A stretch of 64,000 nucleotides of DNA, from NCBI RefSeq assembly GCF_002001125.1, contig NZ_MUNV01000006.1, forward strand, positions 62,001 to 126,000. The letters are read 5' to 3'. Position 1 is the stretch's first letter. The number at the start of each line of letters is the position of its first letter. A program made the translations under genes and the position numbers. This DNA is from Rhodanobacter sp. B04 (GTDB lineage: Bacteria > Pseudomonadota > Gammaproteobacteria > Xanthomonadales > Rhodanobacteraceae). The notes beneath the pieces were generated by a model. The model was given only the letters and a program-made list of their open reading frames with translations. It ran no database searches and had not been told where the DNA came from. Shown here in pieces: positions 10,611-19,136 of the stretch.

Positions 10611-11729
10611 CTAATCCGCGCGATGTTCCAGCGCCAGATAGTCCCTGCTCTGCATCTCGATCAGGCGTGATTCGGTGCGGCCGAATTCGGCGCGCAGGCG
10701 TTCGCCGTCATACAGCTCGGTGATCGGTGCGGCGGCGGACAGCACCAGCTTGACGTGGCGGTCGTAGAACTCGTCGACCAGTTGCACGAAGCGCTTCGCG
10801 GCGTCCTCGCTGTAGATGGTGAACTGCGGCACGTTGGAGATGATGATCGCCGGGCCGGCCTTGGCCAGTGCGATGTAGTCGGCGACTGCGCGGGGCCCTT
10901 CGCAGAGTGCGTCGAAATCGAACCACAGGATGTTGTCGGCGCGCTTGCGATACGGGATGTCACGACCGTTGATCTGCAGTGCACCGTCCTGCTGGATCGA
11001 GCCGCTGGCCTGGTTGCCGAAGATGCGCCCCAGCGCACGCTCGGCTTCGGCGCCCGGTGGGGTCAGATACACCGGTGCCTGCGCCAGTGCACGCAGACGC
11101 CAGTCGTGCGACGAGGCCATCTCGACTACGTGGCAGCGCTGTTCGATCAGCGCGATCGCGGGCAGGAAGCGCACGCGCTGCAGGCCGTCCTTGTAAAGGT
11201 TGGCCGGTGCGGTGTTGGAGGTGGTGACCAGGGTCACGCCACGCGCGAACAGCGCGTCGAGCAGGTTGGCCAGGATCATCGCGTCGCCGATGTCGTTGAC
11301 CAGGAATTCGTCCAGGCACAGCACGCGGCAGCGCGCGGCGAGGCCGGCGGCCACCTCGACCAGCGGACTCTGGCGCTCGCCCAGCGCGCGCAGGCTGTCA
11401 TGCACCTCGCCCATGAAGCGGTGGTAGTGCCGGCGCAGCGCGATGCCGTGCGGCAGGCTGGCCACGAACAGGTCCATCAGGAAGGTCTTGCCGCGACCGA
11501 CCGTGCCCCACAGGTACAGGCCGGGCAGCGCTTCGGGCTGATCGTTGCCGAGCAGCGATTTCAGCCGCCCGAACAAGCCGTTGTTGGCTTCAGGTAGCAC
11601 GCACAGCGCCGCGTGCATGCGGTCGAACTCGGGCAGCAGGGCGAGCTGGGTGGGATCGGACTCCCAGCGATGCGCGGCGACGCCTTCCTGGTAGCGCGCG
11701 CTCGGCGCGAGCGGTGGGGTTTCACTCAT
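10611..11729 (-). CDS. zapE: Cell division ATPase ZapE (AFG1-like)
   Basis: 372 residues, matching ZapE/YhcM. This AFG1-like AAA-type ATPase associates with FtsZ at late division and has mitochondrial relatives. Visible motifs are Walker A GTVGRGKT at 75-82 in GLYLWGTVGRGKTFLMDLF, the following RRHYHRFMGEVHDSL stretch, Walker B CRVLCLDEFLVND, and the sensor region GVTLVTTSNTAPANLYKDGLQR. The C-terminal ELYDGERLRAEFGRTESRLIEMQS is also family-typical. The start at MSETPPLAP removes an unlikely upstream extension. It lies 58 bases downstream of the alpha/beta hydrolase gene on the same strand. Confidence 0.95.
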   Translation of the reverse strand: MSETPPLAPSARYQEGVAAHRWESDPTQLALLPEFDRMHAALCVLPEANNGLFGRLKSLLGNDQPEALPGLYLWGTVGRGKTFLMDLFVASLPHGIALRRHYHRFMGEVHDSLRALGERQSPLVEVAAGLAARCRVLCLDEFLVNDIGDAMILANLLDALFARGVTLVTTSNTAPANLYKDGLQRVRFLPAIALIEQRCHVVEMASSHDWRLRALAQAPVYLTPPGAEAERALGRIFGNQASGSIQQDGALQINGRDIPYRKRADNILWFDFDALCEGPRAVADYIALAKAGPAIIISNVPQFTIYSEDAAKRFVQLVDEFYDRHVKLVLSAAAPITELYDGERLRAEFGRTESRLIEMQSRDYLALEHRAD

Positions 11730-11787
11730 GGAACGGCGTCTTGGATGAGATGGATAAGTGAGTGTCAGGCGCGACGGGCGACATGCT

Positions 11788-12477
11788 TCACGGCCGACGT
11801 GCCGGTGGCAGCCAGTCGAGTGCGGCATGTTTCACGGCGCCACGCAGATCCATCAGCCGGCGGTGGAAGAAGTGACCGGTCTCGGGCATGCGCACCAGTT
11901 CCGGCGGTACTTCAAGGCTGTCGATCCAGTCGAACACGGCCTGCGGCTCGACGACCTCATCTTCCTCGCCCATCACCACCAGCCAGGGACAGCCGGGCGG
12001 GGTGAGCGAGGCGAACGACCAGCGACCGGCCGGCGGGGCGATGCTGATCAGCGCCTTGGCTTGCAGCCTGGCGGCGTTGCGGATGGTGACGTAACTCCCG
12101 AACGAGAAGCCGGCCAGCCACAGCGCATCGTCCGGCCGCGTGCGGCGCACCCAGGCCACCACGGCGGCGAGGTCGTCGCCTTCGCCGTCGCCGTTGTCGT
12201 ACACGCCTTCGGAGGCGCCGGTGCCGCGGAAGTTGAAACGCACGGTGTCCAGCCCGGATTCGCGCAGCGCGCGTTCGACCATGGTCACCACCTTGTTGTG
12301 CATGGTACCGCCCTGCACCGGGTTCGGGTGGCAGATCACGGCGACGCCACGACGTGCGCCAACCGGTTCGGCGACATCGCTGACGGTTTCGAGCTTGCCG
12401 GCGGGACCGTCGAGCATGAAACTGGCGGTGGTCTGGGGAAAGCTGGCAGGTTCGGCGGGGAGCTCGGTGGGATTCAT
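11788..12477 (-). CDS. Alpha/beta hydrolase of the YqiA/dienelactone-like small type
   Basis: 229 residues. Hydrolase-fold features: GVAVICHPNPVQGGTMHNKVV (the HPNP-GGTM oxyanion region), VRFNFRGTGASEGVYDNGDGE, the nucleophile elbow GFSFGS (Ser125), an acidic residue in VVMGEEDEVV, and the catalytic His in MPETGHFFHRRL. This is the widespread 'alpha/beta hydrolase, KynB/COG2945-like' group of about 210-230 residues. The substrate is not evident. The ATG at 12477 is 48 bases from the divergent acpH start, so both share a short promoter region. zapE follows. Confidence 0.87.
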   Translation of the reverse strand: MNPTELPAEPASFPQTTASFMLDGPAGKLETVSDVAEPVGARRGVAVICHPNPVQGGTMHNKVVTMVERALRESGLDTVRFNFRGTGASEGVYDNGDGEGDDLAAVVAWVRRTRPDDALWLAGFSFGSYVTIRNAARLQAKALISIAPPAGRWSFASLTPPGCPWLVVMGEEDEVVEPQAVFDWIDSLEVPPELVRMPETGHFFHRRLMDLRGAVKHAALDWLPPARRP

Positions 12478-12525
12478 GCCTGCGATGATAACCGCCATGG
12501 CGATTCGCCGCCGCGGACACTGCGG

Positions 12526-13119
12526 ATGAACCATCTGGCGCACGTGCTGCTGGCCGGCGACGACGAATGGCTGCAGCTCGGCGGCATGCTGGGCGATTTC
12601 GTGCACGGCCAGCCCGATGCCGCCTTGTTTCCGTCGCGGGTGATCGCCGGTATTCGCCTGCATCGCGCGATCGACGTATATACGGACGCCCATCCCGAGG
12701 TGCTGGCGGCCAAGGCGTTGCTGCCGCCACCGTACCGGCGCTATGCCGGCATCCTGCTGGACATGTGGTTCGACCATTGCCTGGCGCGCGATTTTTCGCG
12801 CTGGTGCGTGCAGCCGCTGGCTGATTACTCCGCTGCCTTGCGTGGATTGCTCAGGCGTCACGACGGACTGCTGCCACCCGCGCTGCGGCGGTTTCGCGGC
12901 TACATGGAGGCGCATGGGCTGCCGGCAGGTTATGCCGATCCCGCCGTGCTGGGCGATGCGCTGGCGGGGATCGGGCAGCGGTTGAGCCGTGCCAATCCGC
13001 TGGATTCGGCGCTGCTGGTGCTGGTGGCGCATGAGGCGCTGTTGCAGGAACGTTTCGAGATGTTCTTTCCGCAGTTGCGGGAGTTTGCGCGCGAGTGGGT
13101 TGCGGTGCATGGAGGGTGA
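12526..13119 (+). CDS. acpH: Acyl carrier protein phosphodiesterase (AcpH, DUF479)
   Basis: 197 residues, typical for AcpH, which removes the 4'-phosphopantetheine arm from holo-ACP. The N-terminus MNHLAHVLLAGDDEWLQLGGMLGDFVHG carries the family's conserved His and Asp residues. The central GIRLHRAIDVYTDAHPEV and GILLDMWFDHCLARDF segments match the HD-like metal-binding core. The ATG at 12526 is the first residue of the family alignment. The gene is complete and followed by two hairpins before the convergent cytochrome c gene. Confidence 0.9.
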   Translation: MNHLAHVLLAGDDEWLQLGGMLGDFVHGQPDAALFPSRVIAGIRLHRAIDVYTDAHPEVLAAKALLPPPYRRYAGILLDMWFDHCLARDFSRWCVQPLADYSAALRGLLRRHDGLLPPALRRFRGYMEAHGLPAGYADPAVLGDALAGIGQRLSRANPLDSALLVLVAHEALLQERFEMFFPQLREFAREWVAVHGG

Positions 13120-13160
13120 TCGGGGCGGATTGCTCGCGAGCACCGACCCCTCTCCCCACT

Positions 13161-13180
13161 CCTCTCCCGCGAGGGAGAGG
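13161..13180. repeat. REP-like palindrome
   Basis: A perfect 8-bp inverted repeat CCTCTCCC / GGGAGAGG around GCGA. This short palindrome is common in intergenic regions of Xanthomonadales genomes, often in many copies. Here it sits just upstream of a true terminator-like hairpin between convergent genes. Confidence 0.65.
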
Positions 13181-13190
13181 AGGAAAACGA

Positions 13191-13214
13191 AAACGCCGCC
13201 CGAAGGCGGCGTTT
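13191..13214. terminator. Bidirectional terminator between acpH and the cytochrome c gene
   Basis: A perfect 10-bp stem AAACGCCGCC / GGCGGCGTTT with the tetraloop CGAA. T-rich sequence follows the stem on the plus strand (GTTTGATTTCATTT) and the mirrored T-run (CGTTTTCGTTTT) follows on the minus strand, so it can serve both convergent genes. Confidence 0.85.
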
Positions 13215-13238
13215 GATTTCATTTCATTGAAGCGAGGC

Positions 13239-13772
13239 TTACTTGGCCTGACCGACGATCCAGGTGACGGCGGCCTTGACCTGCTCGTCGGTGAGCGCCG
13301 GGTTGCCGCCCTTCGGCGGCATGAAGTTGCCGTCCGGGCCGTGGTAACCCTCGGTGGCGTGCTTGATCAGGGTGTCCAGGCCTTCGGCGATGCGCGGGCC
13401 CCACATGCTCTTGTCGCCCAGCTTTGGCGCGCCGGCAACGCCGGAGGTGTGGCAGCTGGTGCACAGGTTTTCGTAGATGGTCTTGCCGTCGGTGGTGCCA
13501 CCGTAGGCCACCTGCGAGGCAGCGGCCTTGGCAGCAGCGTCGGCGGCAGCCTGCATCGCGGCGCGGCCGGTATTGCCGGCGTAGACGGCGCCGGCTGGCG
13601 CGATCCGCTCGGCGATCTGGGCCGGTTCGTTCGGGTTGGTTTCGTGCGGCGCGTGTTCGTAGATCGCCAGTGCCGAGAGGATCAGCACCAGGGTCAGCAC
13701 AACCAGACCACCGAGCATGACGGAGAACTGGCGCAAGAAGCTCTGATCGGATTTGCTTATGGGACCGCTCAC
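13239..13772 (-). CDS. Membrane-anchored class I cytochrome c (cytochrome c5-like)
   Basis: 177 residues. One N-terminal membrane helix (residues 16-38) anchors a periplasmic domain. An Ala-rich linker (70-88) leads to a c-type heme domain with CTSCH (Cys104, Cys107, His108) and a likely axial Met151 in GNFMPPKGG. The fold and the KTIYENLCTSCHTSG...GAPKLGD sequence match cytochrome c5-type monoheme electron carriers. It probably shuttles electrons to a terminal oxidase. It stands alone, oriented away from the efflux genes. Confidence 0.92.
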   Translation of the reverse strand: MSGPISKSDQSFLRQFSVMLGGLVVLTLVLILSALAIYEHAPHETNPNEPAQIAERIAPAGAVYAGNTGRAAMQAAADAAAKAAASQVAYGGTTDGKTIYENLCTSCHTSGVAGAPKLGDKSMWGPRIAEGLDTLIKHATEGYHGPDGNFMPPKGGNPALTDEQVKAAVTWIVGQAK

Positions 13773-14246
13773 TCACGTACTCCTGTCAGTGGGCAAGACG
13801 GCAAGGCCACGATGGCCGTCCCGGCATGCCTGATTTGCTTGTACTGGATCACCGGGGCCGCAGGTGCGCGGCATCAAGGCCCGGTTGCTGCAGGACCCGT
13901 GATCCGGACCGAACAGACAGCCAGTCGCGGATTATAAACGAAGCGCGCGGCAAGTTTCAGGCCTCCATGCGGGGGTGCTGGCCGCGTTGCCCGGTTTTCG
14001 TATGGAGGCCCGCAAGCCTTGGTGGAAGCCGTGTGGCAGGCTGCCCCTGCCATCGGTCATACCCCACCCCTGTCAACCGGCATTGTTCAAGTTCGTTCAA
14101 CTGCCCCTATGCTTTCACCCCGAGAGGAGTCGGTCGGACTTTCTCCAGGCGGGTGGAGCCGACAAACTTCATATACATCGGGTATGCATACTGCGTGATG
14201 GTGTGCCGGGTGGCCGCGCCGTTTCAGTTCAGTCCAGGAGTTTCAC
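13773..14246. other. Intergenic region upstream of the RND operon
   Basis: No convincing gene in 474 bases between the divergent cytochrome c and mdtA-like genes, so it carries both promoters. A perfect 10-bp palindrome GTATGCATAC lies at 14182-14191, inside an AT-rich stretch 55 bases before the mdtA start, and could be an operator. I see no unambiguous -35/-10 pair and no regulator gene beside it. Confidence 0.5.
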
Positions 14247-15509
14247 ATGTCGCGTTTTTGGAAGATCGCATTGATCGTCATTGCGGTGATCGTGGTGGTG
14301 GCAATCGGCTTCCGGCTGCTGCACAAGCCGGCGGCGGAAGGCACCCATCGTCGTGGCGCCCGTGCGGATGCAGCCGCAGAGCAGGGCAGCGGACAGGACG
14401 GCAAGGACAACGCCCCGGTACCGGTCACGGTCGAGCCCGTGGTGAGCCAGAACGTGCCGATCTACCTGACCGGCCTGGGCACCGTGCAGGCGCTCAATAC
14501 GGTGACGATCAACTCGCAGGTCGCCGGGCAGATGATGAGCATCAACTTCACCGAGGGCCAGTCGGTGAAGAAGGGCGACCTGCTGGCGCAGATCGATCCG
14601 CGCACCTTCCAGGCGAACTACGACCAGGCGGTCGCCAAGCAGAAGCAGGACCAGGCCCTGCTCGCCACCGCGCAGAGCACGCTCAAGCGCAACCAGGCAC
14701 TGGTGGCCAGCGGCTACGTCGCCGCGCTGGACATGGATACCTACCGCAACAATGTCGGGCAGCTGACCGCCACCGTCGCCGCCGACGAGGCCGCGATGCA
14801 TTCGGCCAAGGTGCAGCTGGATTTCACCCGCATCATCGCGCCGTGCGACTGCGTCACCGGCATCCGCAGCGTGGATCCGGGCAACGTGGTGACCACCAGC
14901 ACCGCGATCGTCACGCTGACCCAGGTGCACCCGATCTATGTGATTTTCTACCTGCCCGAGCAGAACCTCGAAGTCGTGCGCAATGCGTTCAAGGGCGGCG
15001 CCCGGCTCGAGGTGGCGGCGCTGGATCGCACCGACTCCCATCCGCTGGCCAACGGCGGCGTGCTGCAGGTGATCGACAACCAGATCGACACCAGCACCGG
15101 CACGTTCAAGCTGCGTGCGCAGTTCCCGAATGCGGACAACACCTTGTGGCCGGGCCAGTTCGTCAACGTGCAGCTGAAGGTGCGCACGGACGCCGGCGGC
15201 CTGGTGATCCCGGCACAAGCCGTGCAGCGCGGCCCGGATGGCGATTACGTGTACCAGTTGCAGGACGACAAGACGGTGAAGATGCAGCCGGTGACGGTGG
15301 CGAACGAGGTGGGCGCCAGCCACGTGATGATCAGCAAGGGTCTGGCGGTGGGTGACCAGGTGGTCACCGAAGGCCAGTTCCGGCTCAAGCCCGGCAGCAA
15401 GGTGCAGGCGCTGAAGCCCGGCGAAGTGCCGGCGGCGCCTTCCGCCGCCGAACTGCAGAAATCCAAGCAGAACGGTCAGAAGGGTGGTGGCCGCCGTGAC
15501 GGTGGCTGA
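14247..15509 (+). CDS. mdtA: RND efflux periplasmic adaptor (MdtA-type)
   Basis: 420 residues. An N-terminal membrane anchor (residues 6-24) is followed by a membrane-fusion protein: VTVEPVVSQNVPIYLTGLGTVQA, the lipoyl half-motif INFTEGQSVKKGDLLAQIDPR, a helical hairpin near 140-200, the second lipoyl half GIRSVDPGNVVTT, and the beta-barrel/membrane-proximal domain to about 400. The tail is Lys/Gly-rich. The adaptor connects the inner-membrane pump to an outer-membrane channel. The ribosome-binding site AGGAG lies six bases before the ATG. First gene of the pump unit; no outer-membrane factor gene is in the window. Confidence 0.93.
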   Translation: MSRFWKIALIVIAVIVVVAIGFRLLHKPAAEGTHRRGARADAAAEQGSGQDGKDNAPVPVTVEPVVSQNVPIYLTGLGTVQALNTVTINSQVAGQMMSINFTEGQSVKKGDLLAQIDPRTFQANYDQAVAKQKQDQALLATAQSTLKRNQALVASGYVAALDMDTYRNNVGQLTATVAADEAAMHSAKVQLDFTRIIAPCDCVTGIRSVDPGNVVTTSTAIVTLTQVHPIYVIFYLPEQNLEVVRNAFKGGARLEVAALDRTDSHPLANGGVLQVIDNQIDTSTGTFKLRAQFPNADNTLWPGQFVNVQLKVRTDAGGLVIPAQAVQRGPDGDYVYQLQDDKTVKMQPVTVANEVGASHVMISKGLAVGDQVVTEGQFRLKPGSKVQALKPGEVPAAPSAAELQKSKQNGQKGGGRRDGG

Positions 15510-15675
15510 CAAGCTGCGCTTCGCGTTGCGGGTGATGCCGGCATGCTTGCCGCTCACCCGCAGCGGCCCGCTCTTGCGAAACCTGCATCTACGCCGTCCC
15601 GATTCGCCCGGATTTGATGCGGCACTTCCATTGATGGTCGCCCACGACCACGCCTACTGACGGTTGCGACGCCCC

Positions 15676-18600
15676 ATGGGATTTTCGACACTCTTCATTC
15701 GCCGGCCGATCGCCACCTCCTTGCTGATGGTGGCGATCCTGCTGCTCGGCATCCTCGGCTACCGCCAGCTGCCGGTATCGGCGCTGCCGGAGATCGAGGC
15801 GCCCAGCCTGGTGGTGACCACGCAGTACCCCGGGGCCAGCGCGGCCACCATGGCCTCGCTGGTGACCACGCCGCTGGAGCGCAACCTCGGCCAGATCTCC
15901 GGCCTGTCGATGATGACCTCCGACTCGTCGGCCGGCCTGTCGACGATCGTGCTGCAGTTCAACATGGACCGCGACATCGACATCGCCGCGCAGGACGTGC
16001 AGTCGGCGTTGAACCAGGCGCGCGGCACGCTGCCCAGCACGCTGCCGTACCCGCCGGTGTACAACCGGGTGAACCCGGCCGATGCGCCGATCCTCACGCT
16101 GGAGCTCACCTCCGACAGCCTGCCGCTGCGCGATGTGAACAACTACGCCGACTCGATCCTGGCGCAGAAGCTGTCGCAGGTGCAGGGCGTCGGCCTGGTC
16201 TCGATCGCCGGCAACGTGCGCCCGGCCGTGCGCGTGCAGGTGAATCCGGCACAGCTGTCGAATCTCGGCATGACCATGGAGGACGTGCGCAGCGCGTTGA
16301 CCCAGGCCAACGTGAACGCGCCGAAGGGCACGCTGAACGGCGCCACGCAGAGCTACAGCATCGGCACCAATGACCAGCTGGCCACCGCCGAGGAATACAA
16401 GAACACCATCATCAGCTACCAGAACAATTCGGCGGTGCGCCTGTCCGACGTGGCCAACGTGGTCGATGGCGCGGAGAACGACCAGCTCGCCGCCTGGGCC
16501 AACGGCAAGCCGGCGGTGCTGCTGGACATCCGCCGCCAGCCCGGCGCGAATATCGTGCAGACGGTGGAATCGATCCGGCAGATCCTGCCGCAGCTGCGCG
16601 CAGTGCTGCCGGCCAACGTGCATCTGGACGTGTTCGCCGACCGCACGGTGACGATCCGCGCCTCGGTGCACGACGTGGAGTTCACCCTGCTGCTGACCAT
16701 CTTCCTGGTGGTGGCGGTGATCTTCGTGTTCCTGCGCCGGCTGTGGGCCACGATCATCCCGTCCGTCGCGGTGCCGCTGTCGCTGCTGGGCACGTTCGGC
16801 GTGATGGCGTTCACCGGCATGTCGCTGGACAACCTCTCGCTGATGGCGCTGACCGTGGCCACCGGCTTCGTGGTCGACGATGCGATCGTGATGATCGAGA
16901 ACATCGTGCGCTACATCGAGCAGGGCAAGGACGGCAAGGAGGCGGCCGAGATCGGCGCGAAGGAGATCGGTTTCACCGTGCTGTCGCTGACCGTGTCGCT
17001 GGTGGCGGTGTTCCTGCCGCTGCTGCTGATGCCCGGCGTCACCGGCCGGCTGTTCCACGAATTCGCCTGGGTGCTGACGATCGCGGTGACCATCTCGATG
17101 CTGGTGTCGCTGACCCTGACGCCGATGATGTGCGCCTACCTGCTCAAGGCCGACCAGCTGCCCGAAGGCGACGACGCGCACGAGCGTCATGCCGCGGCCG
17201 GCAAGAAGAACCTGTGGACGCGCACCGTCAACGTCTACGAGAGTTCGCTGGACTGGGTGCTTGGGCACCAGCGCCTGACCATCACGGTCGCGGCGATCAC
17301 CGTGGTGATCACCGTGTTCCTGTACATCGTGATCCCCAAGGGCCTGCTGCCCGAACAGGACACCGGCCTGATCACCGGCGTGGTGCAGGCCGACCAGAAC
17401 GTGGCGTTCCCACAGATGGAACAGCGCACCAAGGCAGTCGCCGAGGCGCTGCGCAAGCAGGCGGGCGTGGCGGGCGTGGCGGCGTTCATCGGCGCCGGCT
17501 CGGTCAATCCGACCCTCAACCAGGGCCAGCTCAGCATCGTGCTGAAGGATCGCGGCGACCGCGCCAGCCTGGACGCCATGGTGGCGAACCTGCAGGCCGC
17601 TGCCGCAGGTATTCCGGGCGTGGCGCTTTATCTCAAGCCGGTGCAGGACGTGACGCTGGACAGCCAGGTGTCGGCGACCGAATACCAGTATTCGATGTCG
17701 GACGTGAACGCCACCGAGCTGTCCGGCTACGCCAACCAGATGACCCAGGCCATGCGCCAGCGGCCGGAGCTGGCCGACGTCGGCAACAACCTCGCCGACC
17801 AGGGTACGGCGCTGAAGCTGACCATCGACCGCGACAAGGCCAGCCGGCTCGGCGTGCCGGTGCAGACCATCGACGACACGCTGTACGATTCGTTCGGCCA
17901 GCGCCAGATCTCGACCATCTTCACCCAGCTCAACCAGTATCGCGTGGTGCTCGAAGTGGCCCCGCAGTTCCGCACCAGCACCTCGCTGCTGAACCAGCTT
18001 GCGGTGAAGAGCAACGGCAACGGCGCGCTCACCGGCAGCAATGCGACCAGCTTCGGCCAGGTCGCGTCGAGCAATTCGTCCACCAGTACCGGCATCAATG
18101 TCGCCAACACCGGCGTCATCATCGGCAGCGGCAGCATCATCCCGATCGCGTCGCTGGCGACGTCCGAGATCACCACGGCTCCGCTGGTGGTCAGCCACCA
18201 GCAGCAGTTGCCGGCGGTGACCGTGTCGTTCAACCTGGCGCCGGGTTATTCGCTGTCGCAGGCGGTCGATGCGATCCACGACATCGAGAAGCAGATGAAC
18301 TTCCCGCCACAGGTGCGTGGCCAGTTCATCGGCAAGGCGGCGGAGTTCTCCTCCAGCCTCGGTGACGAAGTGCTGTTGCTGTTGGCCGCGATCGTCGTGA
18401 TCTACATCGTGCTGGGCGTGCTGTACGAGAGCTACATCCATCCGCTGACGATCATCTCCACCCTGCCACCGGCCGGCGTCGGTGCGCTGCTGGCGCTGAT
18501 CCTGTGCGGCATGAGCCTGTCGGTGGACGGCATCGTCGGCATCGTGCTGCTGATCGGTATCGTCAAGAAGAACGCGATCATGATGATCGACTTCGCGATC

Positions 18601-18909
18601 GAGGCGAAACGCACCGGCCTGAATGCGCACGACGCGATCCGCCGTGCCTGCCTGCTGCGCTTCCGCCCGATCATGATGACCACCGCGGCGGCGATGCTCG
18701 GTGCATTGCCGCTGGCGCTGGGCAACGGCATCGGTTCGGAACTGCGCCGCCCACTCGGCGTGTCGATCGTCGGCGGTTTGCTGCTGTCGCAGCTGGTGAC
18801 GCTGTACACCACGCCAGTGATCTACCTGTACATGGAGCGGTTCTCCGACTGGCTCGCCACGCGCCGCGAACAGCGCGCGCTGCGGCACGCAAACCAGGGC
18901 GTGGCGTGA
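15676..18909 (+). CDS. mdtB: RND efflux inner-membrane pump, MdtB-type
   Basis: 1077 residues, a full-length HAE-1 RND pump with twelve membrane helices and two large periplasmic loops. The start MGFSTLFIRRPIATSLLMVAIL and LGYRQLPVSALPEIEAP match MdtB. Proton-relay residues are present: the Asp-Asp pair in GFVVDDAIVMIENIVR (helix 4) and the Lys in GIVKKNAIMMIDFAIEA (helix 10). A Ser/Asn-rich insert near 775-800 (GSNATSFGQVASSNSSTSTG) is unusual for the funnel loop. The ATG at 15676 is preferred; TTG at 15664 adds four residues. MdtB pairs with MdtC as a heterotrimer in E. coli. Confidence 0.93.
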   Translation: MGFSTLFIRRPIATSLLMVAILLLGILGYRQLPVSALPEIEAPSLVVTTQYPGASAATMASLVTTPLERNLGQISGLSMMTSDSSAGLSTIVLQFNMDRDIDIAAQDVQSALNQARGTLPSTLPYPPVYNRVNPADAPILTLELTSDSLPLRDVNNYADSILAQKLSQVQGVGLVSIAGNVRPAVRVQVNPAQLSNLGMTMEDVRSALTQANVNAPKGTLNGATQSYSIGTNDQLATAEEYKNTIISYQNNSAVRLSDVANVVDGAENDQLAAWANGKPAVLLDIRRQPGANIVQTVESIRQILPQLRAVLPANVHLDVFADRTVTIRASVHDVEFTLLLTIFLVVAVIFVFLRRLWATIIPSVAVPLSLLGTFGVMAFTGMSLDNLSLMALTVATGFVVDDAIVMIENIVRYIEQGKDGKEAAEIGAKEIGFTVLSLTVSLVAVFLPLLLMPGVTGRLFHEFAWVLTIAVTISMLVSLTLTPMMCAYLLKADQLPEGDDAHERHAAAGKKNLWTRTVNVYESSLDWVLGHQRLTITVAAITVVITVFLYIVIPKGLLPEQDTGLITGVVQADQNVAFPQMEQRTKAVAEALRKQAGVAGVAAFIGAGSVNPTLNQGQLSIVLKDRGDRASLDAMVANLQAAAAGIPGVALYLKPVQDVTLDSQVSATEYQYSMSDVNATELSGYANQMTQAMRQRPELADVGNNLADQGTALKLTIDRDKASRLGVPVQTIDDTLYDSFGQRQISTIFTQLNQYRVVLEVAPQFRTSTSLLNQLAVKSNGNGALTGSNATSFGQVASSNSSTSTGINVANTGVIIGSGSIIPIASLATSEITTAPLVVSHQQQLPAVTVSFNLAPGYSLSQAVDAIHDIEKQMNFPPQVRGQFIGKAAEFSSSLGDEVLLLLAAIVVIYIVLGVLYESYIHPLTIISTLPPAGVGALLALILCGMSLSVDGIVGIVLLIGIVKKNAIMMIDFAIEAKRTGLNAHDAIRRACLLRFRPIMMTTAAAMLGALPLALGNGIGSELRRPLGVSIVGGLLLSQLVTLYTTPVIYLYMERFSDWLATRREQRALRHANQGVA

Positions 18910-18961
18910 TGCGGGAGTCCCACGGGGGCATCCTGCGGTCGTGCACGATGTCAATCGCAAT

Positions 18962-18982
18962 GCCGGCGGTGAACCCGCCGGC
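18962..18982 (+). terminator. GC hairpin between the two RND pump genes
   Basis: An 8-bp stem GCCGGCGG / CCGCCGGC with a five-base loop lies about 50 bases after the mdtB-type stop. A weak T-containing tail (TGTTGCCTTT) follows. It may attenuate rather than end transcription into the second pump gene 150 bases on. Confidence 0.4.
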
Positions 18983-19136
18983 TGTTGCCTTTGCATGGCC
19001 CCGGTGACAGGGGATCCGGTGGCCGCTCATTCCCTCGGATCGCTCAACCTTTTCGCGGTTGATGCGTTAGCCATGGGATGAGACTTTCACGTGCCGTCTG
19101 GCATAACCTCATCCGCACCCTGGCCAAGCTTGATCC

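Noticed and set aside
15589..18996. A very long antisense open frame opposite the MdtB-type gene
   Set aside because: High-GC codon bias opens the opposite strand. The product is His/Arg/Gln-rich without domains, and the sense gene is a complete pump.
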